IMG/VR virus record: IMGVR_UViG_3300005337_000009
Coordinates: 1 to 46,857 of that record
Strand: one strand, 5' to 3'
DNA: 46,857 nucleotides
DNA from: a virus
Shown here: positions 8,040 to 15,571 of the stretch, one piece after another
Layout of the letters: every line of letters begins with the position of its first letter
Position numbering within the stretch: position 1 is the stretch's first letter
Position numbers and translations under genes: made by a program
Notes under the pieces: generated by a model
Told to the model about the DNA's origin: nothing
What the model saw: the letters and a program-made list of their open reading frames with translations, nothing else
The model's database searches: none

Positions 8040-9574
8040 TTGAATTTTACTTCTGGTCCGAGGGCGGAACGGTAATGTGCCTGGAGATTGACGAGAAGGT
8101 GATGGTAGATTTCATCGGACAACTCCGTACCAAGCGGACGTAGACCTAAGTCAATAGCTGCAATAGGCATTGATCCGCTTCCAACGAATGGATCAAATAC
8201 AATTTGACCGGGAATACTTACCGCTTTCATCAACCACTTCCAGACTCCAAAAGGCTTGGCAAATGGATGATTAAGTTTTTTGGTAACTGATTGTTCATCG
8301 GTAGAGAAGACGGCGGAATTTTGGACTTGGGCGAGGACGGTTCCTGGTTTACGGCAGACCATGGCAAGCTCGTAAGATTTGGGCCATTGGAGTCGGGGAG
8401 CACCATTCGACCGCGCGCGGAAGTCAATCTTTTGCCAGATAAGGGGATGAGGCTGGACATCGAATCCGGCCTCGGTGGCCCAAGATTGAAGAAGGTGGTG
8501 ATGATCGATAGCATACCAGAAGATCAGAAACCCTTTCTCCGCAATAGCTCTATAAGCAAGGGGAAAGAATCGGCGCAGGTCTGCAAGTGAATCCTCAACA
8601 GAAGCTTGTCGGATGCCTTGTTGCATAAGTCCTGGTCGGTTATTAGCTGTCGAATTAATGGAGTCCAATGAGATTGCATAGTCGGGGTCGGTGATGATGT
8701 GGTCGCAGAAACCATCGGGCTGAGCGGCCATGAAATCGAGACCGTTGGTGTGAAGGAACATCTGGGATAGCGGAATGACATTCTCTTTTTGTCCTTCGGT
8801 GACGATTAAGGAGTGGCCGGGAAGCAAAGCAGATAGGCGATCGTTGCTAACTGCCGTAGTTTCCGGGCTAACTTGGGGAAGGATTGATGTAGGCGACGAA
8901 ACCAATGTCGGAGACTTGGACATTGACCGAGTGACAAGAAGTCGAGTCAGTTCGGTGGACTCGGCCTGGAGTCGGACAGAAAGTGCTTGATGCATGTTCT
9001 GGCAATTCTCATACATGCGAGGGTTCGCAATGAAATGGTCGTAGATTCGGACCGCGTTCCACATATCGGTAGCACCAACTCCAAGCATGGCCCCGAAAGT
9101 GGAGGAGGCAAGGGATTCGCCTTCGTCAAGAGCCTGACGTTCGGCCAAACGAAAGGCGCGGACTACGGACTTGACCATGTCGCGCCAGTCCATCTGGTCG
9201 CGGTTGAGGTTTTCCTTGAGTTCTAGAATGAGTTGGGTGTGCAAAGGCGCCTCATCGCGGAGGATAAAACCCGGACGCTCTGGATCGCAGGTAGTTGCAT
9301 GGTAGAGGGTATTACAACCAAGCTCAGCCAATGCGGCAGAACGACGACCTCCGGCGGTGAGGAGGTAAGGACGAGTGGAGTCGAGGGTAAGTTTGAATTC
9401 GGATTCATATTGAAGAACTAGGTCTGGCGTTTTCTCAACGATGACAATGGGTTGGATTAGCCCGGCTTCGGCGATGTCGTTGGCGAGGGCAAGGACATTC
9501 TCATGTTGTGTCCGCGCGCGGTGGCCGAGGTCGATGGAAAGGAATGGGATGGAAGAGGGAATGGATGAGGTCAT
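8036..9574 (-). CDS. ParB-like nuclease domain fused to DNA methyltransferase
   Basis: A 512-aa two-domain protein. Residues 10-130 are ParB/Srx-like, with the conserved block GGRRSAAL at 75-82 followed by a conserved acidic helix. The C-terminal half is a Rossmann-type amino-methyltransferase of the permuted beta class: motif IV reads DPDY (296-299), where most family members have DPPY, and the SAM-binding motif I is FDPFVGSGSM (460-469) near the C-terminus. ParB-methyltransferase fusions are known in phages and prophages, where they are thought to methylate DNA and may protect it from host restriction. The DPDY change could alter activity. The gene has a 194-bp leader with stem-loops. Confidence 0.88.
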   Translation of the reverse strand: MTSSIPSSIPFLSIDLGHRARTQHENVLALANDIAEAGLIQPIVIVEKTPDLVLQYESEFKLTLDSTRPYLLTAGGRRSAALAELGCNTLYHATTCDPERPGFILRDEAPLHTQLILELKENLNRDQMDWRDMVKSVVRAFRLAERQALDEGESLASSTFGAMLGVGATDMWNAVRIYDHFIANPRMYENCQNMHQALSVRLQAESTELTRLLVTRSMSKSPTLVSSPTSILPQVSPETTAVSNDRLSALLPGHSLIVTEGQKENVIPLSQMFLHTNGLDFMAAQPDGFCDHIITDPDYAISLDSINSTANNRPGLMQQGIRQASVEDSLADLRRFFPLAYRAIAEKGFLIFWYAIDHHHLLQSWATEAGFDVQPHPLIWQKIDFRARSNGAPRLQWPKSYELAMVCRKPGTVLAQVQNSAVFSTDEQSVTKKLNHPFAKPFGVWKWLMKAVSIPGQIVFDPFVGSGSMPIAAIDLGLRPLGTELSDEIYHHLLVNLQAHYRSALGPEVKFK

Positions 9575-9768
9575 AAATAAAAAAGTGGTGCTTCGTGGTT
9601 AGACGGATAGCCTGCACCTTAGCTTAGGAACACCAAGATAGAAATTAAACCCGACGCAACTAAGATTTAATTATCTTCTGCCGTCAAGGCACTCACGACT
9701 TGCCTGAAATTGGTAGCAGACTATTATGTCGATCCGGTCTGCCAGCGGAAACTGAGGAGAAGCCTCGG
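9575..9768 (-). other. 194-bp intergenic leader with stem-loops
   Basis: No gene is apparent. The stretch lies between the 103-aa gene and the ParB-methyltransferase start. It holds a 6-bp perfect stem at 9,716-9,721/9,737-9,742 and a second, 5-bp stem (GGTGC/GCACC) near the methyltransferase start. This could be a 5' leader that regulates the methyltransferase, or simply an operon break. No T-run typical of an intrinsic terminator is seen. Confidence 0.4.
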
Positions 9769-10080
9769 TTAAGGGTTACGTTTGAGGAGCTCGTGGAGCG
9801 TGCTATCGAAATCGATATCATCTTCACTCTTCATCGGAAACAGAATTGGTCCAAGCAATTCTTGAATGTTCGCGAGCTTGACTTGTTTCTCTCGACGGGA
9901 TCGAGAGTTGCCAGCGAGTTGTACTCGATGAAGTGCCGCGGTTCGTTCGGCTTGTTGATAAGCTTCGCGAACATAACCCTCGGATTCTTTATCTGCTTCG
10001 TCGAGGGATTCGAGTTCGAATTTGAGATTCTCGAAATCTTCGACCAGCTTTTGCAAGTCGGATTTAGGATTCGTCTTCAT
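9769..10080 (-). CDS. Small coiled-coil-like charged protein
   Basis: A 103-aa, highly charged and helical protein starting MKTNPKSDLQKLVEDF. The N-terminal 60 residues have a heptad-like pattern of L/F/V with E and K, suggesting a coiled coil. I prefer the start at 10,080, which overlaps the end of the upstream 54-aa gene by 17 bp; a frame open further upstream has unlikely basic, proline-rich sequence. No family recognised. Position in the recombination/replication operon is the only functional hint. Confidence 0.65.
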   Translation of the reverse strand: MKTNPKSDLQKLVEDFENLKFELESLDEADKESEGYVREAYQQAERTAALHRVQLAGNSRSRREKQVKLANIQELLGPILFPMKSEDDIDFDSTLHELLKRNP

Positions 10081-10228
10081 CGTCGTATTCGATGTCATCG
10101 ATTTCGACTTCGGTTGCGGTGTCGGGGTACTTGGCTTTGAGTGCTTTTTCAATGGCTTGACAGAGTTCATCTTGATCTTCGAGCTGGGAATTGCCCAGCC
10201 CGTGGATGGTTAGCATTACGTCGGCCAT
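10064..10228 (-). CDS. 54-aa acidic protein
   Basis: The frame begins MADVMLTIHGLGNSQLEDQD and ends with an acidic tail (IDDIEYDDEDES). Composition is clearly protein-like, and the gene fills the space between the ssDNA-binding candidate and the 103-aa gene with a short overlap. The acidic tail resembles the C-terminal tails of DNA-mimic or SSB-interacting proteins, but that is only a resemblance. Function unknown. Confidence 0.6.
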   Translation of the reverse strand: MADVMLTIHGLGNSQLEDQDELCQAIEKALKAKYPDTATEVEIDDIEYDDEDES

Positions 10229-10233
10229 ATGGA

Positions 10234-10743
10234 TTAGGCGTTCAGGTCACCGGGAAAGGTGAACTTGGCGATCTCGTTTTGAGCGCCATACTGTTCATCG
10301 TTCTTCACCTTGACGGTGAAGTAGACTTCCTTGGCAAGCATGGCCTCGTTCATCTTGGCGACGGTTTCTTCGAGAGATCCCGCCGAGAAGTCCGGTCGGA
10401 CCGGTTTGCCTTTTTTGTTGTCGGGATCGCCCGTGCCAAGAATGGCATCGGTCATCCGGCAGATTTGGGCAATGGCGCGCTCGGGGATTTCGCCAGGGGC
10501 GACATCTTTGCCATAGAGGAACACGCGGTTGTTGAGGGAAAATCCCGGATTGATCTGCTTGCCTTCGGACGAAGGGGCAGGGTCAAGGAGATGGAATTCC
10601 CAAGAGAGCATGTTGCCTTTGTCATTAGGGACAAGCTTGACCCCGGCAAAGCGAGCTTTGCAGAGGTGGCCGTCAGCGATGACCGGGCGAGCGGTGGAGA
10701 CTCCGGAGAGGTTGAATGCGGTGGATAAGGGTCCGTTGGACAT
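10234..10743 (-). CDS. Candidate ssDNA-binding protein
   Basis: A 169-aa protein with alternating beta-strand-like segments, including KARFAGVKLV, NMLSWEFHLL and NNRVFLYGKD, compatible with an OB fold. Genes of this size next to a Sak4-like ATPase and a RecB-like nuclease in phages are often SSB-like, and I infer that role. The start MSNGPLSTAF has no Shine-Dalgarno sequence. No catalytic motif is visible, and it could instead be an unrelated beta-rich protein. Confidence 0.6.
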   Translation of the reverse strand: MSNGPLSTAFNLSGVSTARPVIADGHLCKARFAGVKLVPNDKGNMLSWEFHLLDPAPSSEGKQINPGFSLNNRVFLYGKDVAPGEIPERAIAQICRMTDAILGTGDPDNKKGKPVRPDFSAGSLEETVAKMNEAMLAKEVYFTVKVKNDEQYGAQNEIAKFTFPGDLNA

Positions 10744-10757
10744 TAGGTATGGTATGG

Positions 10758-10967
10758 TTATGGTTTTTGTTGGGAAGGTTGGGCGTCAGGGCTTCCGGCC
10801 TGCTGAGGATAAAGTTCGTCACGAACAAACATTCGAACATTTTTATACGCTTCCATTTTGAACGTATAAAGCAAAGCTTCTAAAGCGTTACCTTGTGTAA
10901 CAGCGTCTTCGCGTATATCGACGCAGTCTGCAATTTGTTTGTTTAGATAAGTTTCTAAAGGAGTCAT
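10758..10967 (-). CDS. 69-aa hypothetical protein
   Basis: Starts MTPLETYLNKQIADCVDIRE and ends in a P/Q/S-rich tail. Helical in its first 50 residues. Its ATG overlaps the TGA of the upstream 62-aa gene, which fixes the start; the open frame further upstream is arginine-rich and unlike protein. No family recognised. Confidence 0.6.
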   Translation of the reverse strand: MTPLETYLNKQIADCVDIREDAVTQGNALEALLYTFKMEAYKNVRMFVRDELYPQQAGSPDAQPSQQKP

Positions 10968-11152
10968 ACTTGTGGTGTTTGGAAACTTGTGAATCCTCCG
11001 GGACCGGGATTGACCGGATTGTTTGGTCGAGCCCAAGGAGCGACTTTGATTACGGACCAAGATTTGTCTAGGTCTTCGTGGATTTGGTCGGCGATCAAGG
11101 GGAGTTGAGAGATTTCGTCGATGTCGAGAGTGACGAGAAAGGTTGCGGTCAT
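10964..11152 (-). CDS. 62-aa hypothetical protein
   Basis: Begins MTATFLVTLDIDEISQLPLI. One beta strand and one helix can be guessed from the pattern (TFLVTLDI, then LIADQIHEDL), followed by a proline/glycine-rich C-terminus. Overlaps its neighbours on both sides by 4 bp. Function unknown. Confidence 0.6.
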   Translation of the reverse strand: MTATFLVTLDIDEISQLPLIADQIHEDLDKSWSVIKVAPWARPNNPVNPGPGGFTSFQTPQV

Positions 11153-11478
11153 GACGGGAGGGAAGAGTAATGGTCAGCAGACTCTTCAATTTCCACTTCC
11201 GCTTGAATGATAATCTCTTTCCACTTGATCATCGGCATTTCTTCGATCCAGGCGCGAAGGGGAAGCCCTTCGATGAGAACTCCATGGATGACCGGAGTGA
11301 TCTCGCGAGGAACGAAGCCAAGCATCTGGTCTTTATGCCAGACTTCGATAGCGGAGGGATCATATTGATTGGTTGGATCTGGTTTGAGTTTTACTTCGTC
11401 CTTCAACGCCACGTCGAAGAGATTTGGATTGCGATACGGAAGTCCCGCGATGAAGCAAGAGAGGATGAGGAGGGTCAT
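11149..11478 (-). CDS. HIRAN-domain protein
   Basis: A 109-aa protein whose first 70 residues match the HIRAN pattern: FIAGLPYRN, then a strand containing LKDEVKLKPD, then NQYDPSAIEVW and MLGFVPRE. HIRAN domains (known from HIP116/HLTF and Rad5) bind single-stranded or 3' DNA ends at stalled forks; stand-alone bacterial and phage versions are common. Next to a Sak4-like ATPase and a RecB-like nuclease, a role in recombination or fork repair is a fair inference. The start overlaps nothing; the stop overlaps the following gene by 4 bp. Confidence 0.75.
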   Translation of the reverse strand: MTLLILSCFIAGLPYRNPNLFDVALKDEVKLKPDPTNQYDPSAIEVWHKDQMLGFVPREITPVIHGVLIEGLPLRAWIEEMPMIKWKEIIIQAEVEIEESADHYSSLPS

Positions 11479-11479
11479 G

Positions 11480-12241
11480 TTATTTGGTTGTGTTTGTTTT
11501 TCCTTTATCTAGTGCAGCTTGAATGATGTCCCATTTGAACTCGAATGTCGAAGGAAGACCAAGAGTATTTTTGAGCTCATACTTTTGACTTGGCATGGTT
11601 TCGATTTCCCATTTGTAAGTGTTGTTTAATCCCGATGGTTGAATCTTGACTTGTGCCCGCCAGCAGTTGGTGAACCAAATGCTCATGTTAGTTCCAACTT
11701 GACCGGGCCAATTGACTTTGACAGGAAAGATAGGAAATCCCTCTTTGTCTTTTTCAAGTTTCTCATGGGCGATGAGCACAATGTGCTTGCGCATGAGGGA
11801 AAGGGTTCCTAGGAATTGCCGACTACAATTTGCAAAGAATCCCCATTCTTGTTTGGTCATCTGGGATTTGTTTTGAAGTCGAAGGACTTCGGCAATCATG
11901 ACTTCGGAGAGATTGGTTGCAGAGTCAATGACTACGGTCTGGATCGCGGGATTTGCATCGGCTTCGGTGAGAAGTTTGACAAGACGTTCATACCGCTTTG
12001 GCATCGGGACAGGGACGGACTTACCGTCCTTAACTTCTCGATCGAGAACATCGAAACCAATGGGAAGAGGGAGATTCTTTTCTTTGAGGTAACGGAGGGT
12101 ACCTCCAAGATTGATATCGATGTCGATGATGTAAGCTCCAGGGAATTGGCAGGCAATGGTGGTTTTACCTTGACCGGAAGAGCCTTGGAGAATAAGGCGA
12201 AGCTTGTCGGCTTCGTCGGCGTAGGAAGATATAGGCTGCAT
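11480..12241 (-). CDS. Sak4-like / RecA-fold ATPase
   Basis: A 253-aa P-loop ATPase. Walker A is GSSGQGKTT (about 20-28), and a hydrophobic strand ending in VVIDSATNLSE near residue 105 is the Walker B region. The later strand HIVLIAHEKLEKD matches the segment after Walker B in phage AAA_24/Sak4 proteins. Sak4 proteins are short RecA-like recombinases that promote single-strand annealing with a partner SSB. The neighbouring 169-aa protein would be a natural partner. The ATG overlaps the upstream TGA by one base. Confidence 0.82.
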   Translation of the reverse strand: MQPISSYADEADKLRLILQGSSGQGKTTIACQFPGAYIIDIDINLGGTLRYLKEKNLPLPIGFDVLDREVKDGKSVPVPMPKRYERLVKLLTEADANPAIQTVVIDSATNLSEVMIAEVLRLQNKSQMTKQEWGFFANCSRQFLGTLSLMRKHIVLIAHEKLEKDKEGFPIFPVKVNWPGQVGTNMSIWFTNCWRAQVKIQPSGLNNTYKWEIETMPSQKYELKNTLGLPSTFEFKWDIIQAALDKGKTNTTK

Positions 12242-12492
12242 CAGAGTTTGAGAGGAGGTGGAGTCAAACGCGCGCGGTCGATGAAAGACTTGGCTTGAAT
12301 GACAAGTTTTGATAAGTCAATTCCTCCAAGCATTTCTGGAGAATCGTCCAAGTGTGTATGGATGAAGATGTAAAACCAATTACTTTTGTTTCGGTCATTT
12401 ACATCCACAGTGTATTGCTGCCGGTCTTCGACAGAGGAACTGTACTCTGGTGCATAGGCGATAAGCTCGTCTAGGGCTTCGATTGTGGTCAT
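12241..12492 (-). CDS. 83-aa hypothetical protein
   Basis: Starts MTTIEALDELIAYAPEYSSS. The start at 12,492 avoids overlap with the upstream 79-aa gene; an ATG nine codons upstream would overlap it by 17 bp. A mixed alpha/beta pattern is seen (WFYIFIHTHLDD strand region). No recognised family. The stop overlaps the ATG of the Sak4-like gene, suggesting coupling. Confidence 0.62.
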   Translation of the reverse strand: MTTIEALDELIAYAPEYSSSVEDRQQYTVDVNDRNKSNWFYIFIHTHLDDSPEMLGGIDLSKLVIQAKSFIDRARLTPPPLKL

Positions 12493-12502
12493 AAAGATAA
12501 GG

Positions 12503-12742
12503 TCAATCTTCCATTGCAAGTTGGAGAGTTAGTTGACGTTTGGTAATCTTGGGTTTGACGTCAAGGAGAAGTTGTTCCTCGCGAGATGGGACGTAGGAAC
12601 GGTTGATATGAGAGATATAAAAGTTTCCATAACCCGCGGCAGCAAAGCCGATTTCTCCGGCAGATTTGTAGGTATCCTGTTTGGAATGTTTGACGAAGGA
12701 GTCAGAGAAATCTTCGGATCGGATGAAGAGTTGGAAGGTCAT
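12503..12742 (-). CDS. 79-aa hypothetical protein
   Basis: Begins MTFQLFIRSEDFSDSFVKHS; the C-terminal part is rich in K, Q and L. No recognised family. The ATG overlaps the stop of the 36-aa gene upstream (ATGA), which supports both genes. Confidence 0.6.
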   Translation of the reverse strand: MTFQLFIRSEDFSDSFVKHSKQDTYKSAGEIGFAAAGYGNFYISHINRSYVPSREEQLLLDVKPKITKRQLTLQLAMED

Positions 12743-12849
12743 AGAAAGTAAGGTTCAAATCCAAGTTTTAGTAACAGTTCTCTGTTCATTCCTCGATGCA
12801 AAAAATGAAGCATTCCTTTAAGGTTTTTTCTTTGTTGTCTCGTTCGCAT
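12739..12849 (-). CDS. 36-aa basic peptide
   Basis: Frame MRTRQQRKNLKGMLHFLHRG then 16 more residues, ending FEPYFL. The ATG comes one base after the TAA of the nuclease gene and the TGA overlaps the ATG of the 79-aa gene, so it fills the space exactly. The basic N-terminus could bind nucleic acid. Function unknown. Confidence 0.5.
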   Translation of the reverse strand: MRTRQQRKNLKGMLHFLHRGMNRELLLKLGFEPYFL

Positions 12850-12850
12850 A

Positions 12851-14047
12851 TTATCTCGGATTGGTTGGATTCCAGGTGACAGGTTTGAACGCCGGACTCA
12901 TCAAGTATTTCATGGCCGCGGGCTCGTTGTCGCAAGCCAATGTACAAACGTCGTGATAAGGACACATACCATACTTAACCACACAATTAGCGTCGTTCAT
13001 TGGATAGACTCCTCGGCTGACCGAATGGAGAAAGTCTTCAATGAGCAGGATTGTGTCTCGCTTCCAACGGGAAAGGTCGGTGTCGGAATACTCCGAATTA
13101 ACGTTCGACGGATAGTACGTCCGCTTAAAAGCGAGAGGAGGTTCGCCACCTTTTGCTCCTCGGGCGATGAGACTAGCAGAGGAATTTGTCTTATTTGGTT
13201 TTTTGAAAAAGATTCCATTATGGACGAAGGATTTGGGTTTGATATCGGGCCAGAGTTGTTGCGCTGCCCAGACATAGCCACGGACTTGAGAGGACAATTC
13301 AAATCCGCGGAAGTAATCTGGAGTGTCTATGGAAGAAGTCTTGTGGTCGAGGACACGGGGACGGCCATTGATGGAACATATGAGGTCGATTCGTCCGGAC
13401 CAGGCGAGATGGATGCGAACAGGAGTTTTTGGTGTCGTAGCTGAAGTAATCCAAGTTTCTTGATTTAATATTTTGGCTAGATCCCATAGGGATAGACTTA
13501 AATCCAATACAGCCATCGGAATCTCGAAGCTTCGCTCGATGATCGGGCCTTCGTCATCGGCTAGAATCTCCAGCTCGTAGTCTGGATGAAGTTCGACATT
13601 GGACTGAGCCCTATAGTGCTTCATCACTTCTAGCGCGGCGACCGGAGTTCGGTGGTCGTAAGCGAGGATGTCGGGAGGGATGGGATTGAGAGAGAAGTAG
13701 TTGAGGATAGCTCGGTCTTGAGCCTCCTTGCCATAGCTATATTCAATCATAGCTGTATCATGACTTGGATGATTCCTTGTCCATTGCCAAGTATGAAACA
13801 ACTCCAACCCCTCATGAATAGCCCCTCCAAAGGTCAGTGCCGAGTTCCTCGCATGAGCTTCTCTTCCAAGGACCAAGTATTGCCAAGCGTTTCGATGGCA
13901 GCGTTTGATGTGGTCAAGACTGGTATTGTCAAGGACAAGGAGAAAATTCCCAGGCTCGCCTTCGATAGGAGAAAGGAATGGTCTTCGGACGTTGTCGATT
14001 GGGTCAGGGATTTCGGTGAGGGTTTGGGACAGGTTTAGGTTAAACAT
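12851..14047 (-). CDS. PD-(D/E)XK nuclease with C-terminal cysteine cluster (RecB/Cas4-like)
   Basis: A 398-aa nuclease of the RecB/AddB/Cas4 type. Motifs in order: GGAIHEGLE (His78, Glu79), GRIDLI (Asp221), RVLDHKTSS (Asp234, Lys236) and QVRGYVWA (Gln254). Cys50 and a C-terminal set (Cys355, 362, 368, 372) are placed as in iron-sulfur versions of this family, so a 4Fe-4S cluster is likely. Such enzymes resect DNA ends. Together with the Sak4-like ATPase and SSB candidate it makes a recombination module. Its start lies next to the large structured RNA block, with no Shine-Dalgarno sequence. Confidence 0.88.
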   Translation of the reverse strand: MFNLNLSQTLTEIPDPIDNVRRPFLSPIEGEPGNFLLVLDNTSLDHIKRCHRNAWQYLVLGREAHARNSALTFGGAIHEGLELFHTWQWTRNHPSHDTAMIEYSYGKEAQDRAILNYFSLNPIPPDILAYDHRTPVAALEVMKHYRAQSNVELHPDYELEILADDEGPIIERSFEIPMAVLDLSLSLWDLAKILNQETWITSATTPKTPVRIHLAWSGRIDLICSINGRPRVLDHKTSSIDTPDYFRGFELSSQVRGYVWAAQQLWPDIKPKSFVHNGIFFKKPNKTNSSASLIARGAKGGEPPLAFKRTYYPSNVNSEYSDTDLSRWKRDTILLIEDFLHSVSRGVYPMNDANCVVKYGMCPYHDVCTLACDNEPAAMKYLMSPAFKPVTWNPTNPR

Positions 14048-15286
14048 AAAGGAAGTGCCAGAGATAGAGTCACGGCAATGGCGTCAGAGAAGAAGCTCGA
14101 TGCTCTGTTTAACCTCGAGGTGTGGAGTTTGTGAGACTCCGAGCGGGAACACTTTTCTTCTTCAACACAGGACGGTAGAAAGCCTGTCTAGCAGGGTTGA
14201 ACTTACAATCTAGCTACTGAGAATGCTGGCAATCGCTATCTATCTCTGGCAAAGGAAAAGGACAAGTTGGCACGGAAGAACTGACATCCGTTGGGCATTC
14301 GAGGTCGCGACGCTCGCTGTTTAGGTCATTAAACCGACAACGCCTTTCACTATAGCTGCTTCCAACTTGTCCAAAACATCAGCCTTTCGGATTTACATCT
14401 TTCTATTAAGCTTGAGAAGATGAGGAACTCAAGCGGCTGAAAAAGAATCGGCGGGAAGAGCAGGAAGATAAATCTTTCCCTCGCTTCCTATCGCTGGCCG
14501 TCAGCGGAGAGTTATAACTCAGGTTCCTTAGCAAGAAATAAGTGCTTGATACGGCATATTTACTCTCAAAAGAATCCGGTGAGACAGCGCCGGGACTGGA
14601 AGGTTGGAGGTAGGAGACTTCACCCTAGAGGTAGCTTTATCGTTGCTTGCCCACGAGAAGAGTTAGAGGCACCGTCACAGAGCATTTCTATAACAGTAGC
14701 ACACCACGTTGGCCAAACGGACACTCTTCTAAAGCGTGCCGTGGATTAAGCGCCACGGCGTCGCTAAGGGTTCGTAGCATTCGTTAACCATCACCCATAA
14801 GGTTAACGCTGGGAAGTTCCTTTAGTTTAACGACTCGCACTTCCAACCTATTCCGGTCGATGACAGGTAAGCTGCCACACTACAAGTCTTTAGTTGTTTT
14901 ACCTCGAACATAGACTTGCAAACAACGAGGGAGAGTTCTGACGAGTTTAACGAGCTAGGCAGTACTCACAACCACTCGCTCGGGAGATCGGTGGCTCAAG
15001 GCTCCTGTCTCCAAAGAATCCCGGAATGTTAAGGAGCCGGGTCTCCTAAAGGACGTTATCAATTTTACGCCATGACTCCAATATCTTTAGGCGGACGAAC
15101 TTCCCCACCGTCACTGGGCTTATTCAAGCAGAGAGGAAGGTTTGCGATTACGCACTAACCTACAAGATGCGGAGGGTTTCGGCTACGCATAAACCCACTA
15201 GGACTTTATTGGCGACTGGTTGGTATTGGATATGGGCCATGGAATGTAAGATTTGTTTGGCTCGAATTAGTGCGGTGGATTTTGGT
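14048..15286. ncRNA. Large structured non-coding RNA candidate (about 1.1 kb)
   Basis: 1,239 bases without any protein-like frame, in a genome that otherwise packs genes with overlaps. The core from about 14,090 to 15,200 is dense in perfect helices. Examples: 14,260-14,270/14,362-14,372 (11 bp, closing a multi-stem domain); 14,379-14,384/14,435-14,440 enclosing 14,410-14,416/14,428-14,434 (7 bp); 14,738-14,744/14,753-14,759 (7 bp); 14,782-14,789/14,801-14,808 (8 bp); 15,000-15,006/15,032-15,038 (7 bp). Two H-type pseudoknots are visible at 14,883-14,926 and 15,167-15,196. This is the scale of the ornate phage-associated RNAs GOLLD and ROOL; I cannot assign it to either. Flanking genes are on the minus strand, but the sequence does not decide the RNA strand. 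Confidence 0.72.
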
Positions 15287-15571
15287 TCAATCTTCATCGG
15301 AGAACTTTTTCATTTGTGCCAAGCGTTGGGCAGATGGAACAACAGATCGTTTGGTTTTGGGGTTGCCAGAACTGACAAGGGATTTGATCTTGCTCGGCGT
15401 CGCGGCGACCATTCGGCATTTCATAACGATGGCTTGGAGTTGGGCATCACTGGCCGTTGCGAGCAGCGGGTTTTCTCGAAGGCTCAGTAGGGCTACCAGC
15501 GGCGCGTCGTCGCGGAGGAGCTCCTCGATCGAGAGATGGATTGGGGGGGACTGGTTCAGGAGTTCGCGCAT
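15287..15571 (-). CDS. 94-aa protein, possibly the C-terminal half of a frameshifted gene
   Basis: Begins MRELLNQSPPIHLSIEELLR and is protein-like to its end at FSDED. It overlaps the upstream 140-aa frame by 125 bp. That frame loses protein character shortly before a run of seven C (minus strand, near 15,543-15,549), and this frame gains it there. One base fewer in the run would join them into a single protein of about 193 aa. It may be an independent overlapping gene, the product of programmed slippage, or half of a gene broken by a homopolymer error. No family recognised. Confidence 0.6.
   Translation of the reverse strand: MRELLNQSPPIHLSIEELLRDDAPLVALLSLRENPLLATASDAQLQAIVMKCRMVAATPSKIKSLVSSGNPKTKRSVVPSAQRLAQMKKFSDED

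Noticed and set aside
10141-10728. 195-codon plus-strand frame opposite the ssDNA-binding candidate
   Set aside because: No neighbour on this strand and composition of a shadow; the minus-strand gene is continuous with its operon.
14048-15286. Group I or II intron, RNase P or tmRNA in the non-coding block
   Set aside because: I could not find the group I P7/R-S sequences, a group II domain V, or conserved RNase P or tmRNA segments, and the flanking genes are not two halves of one protein.
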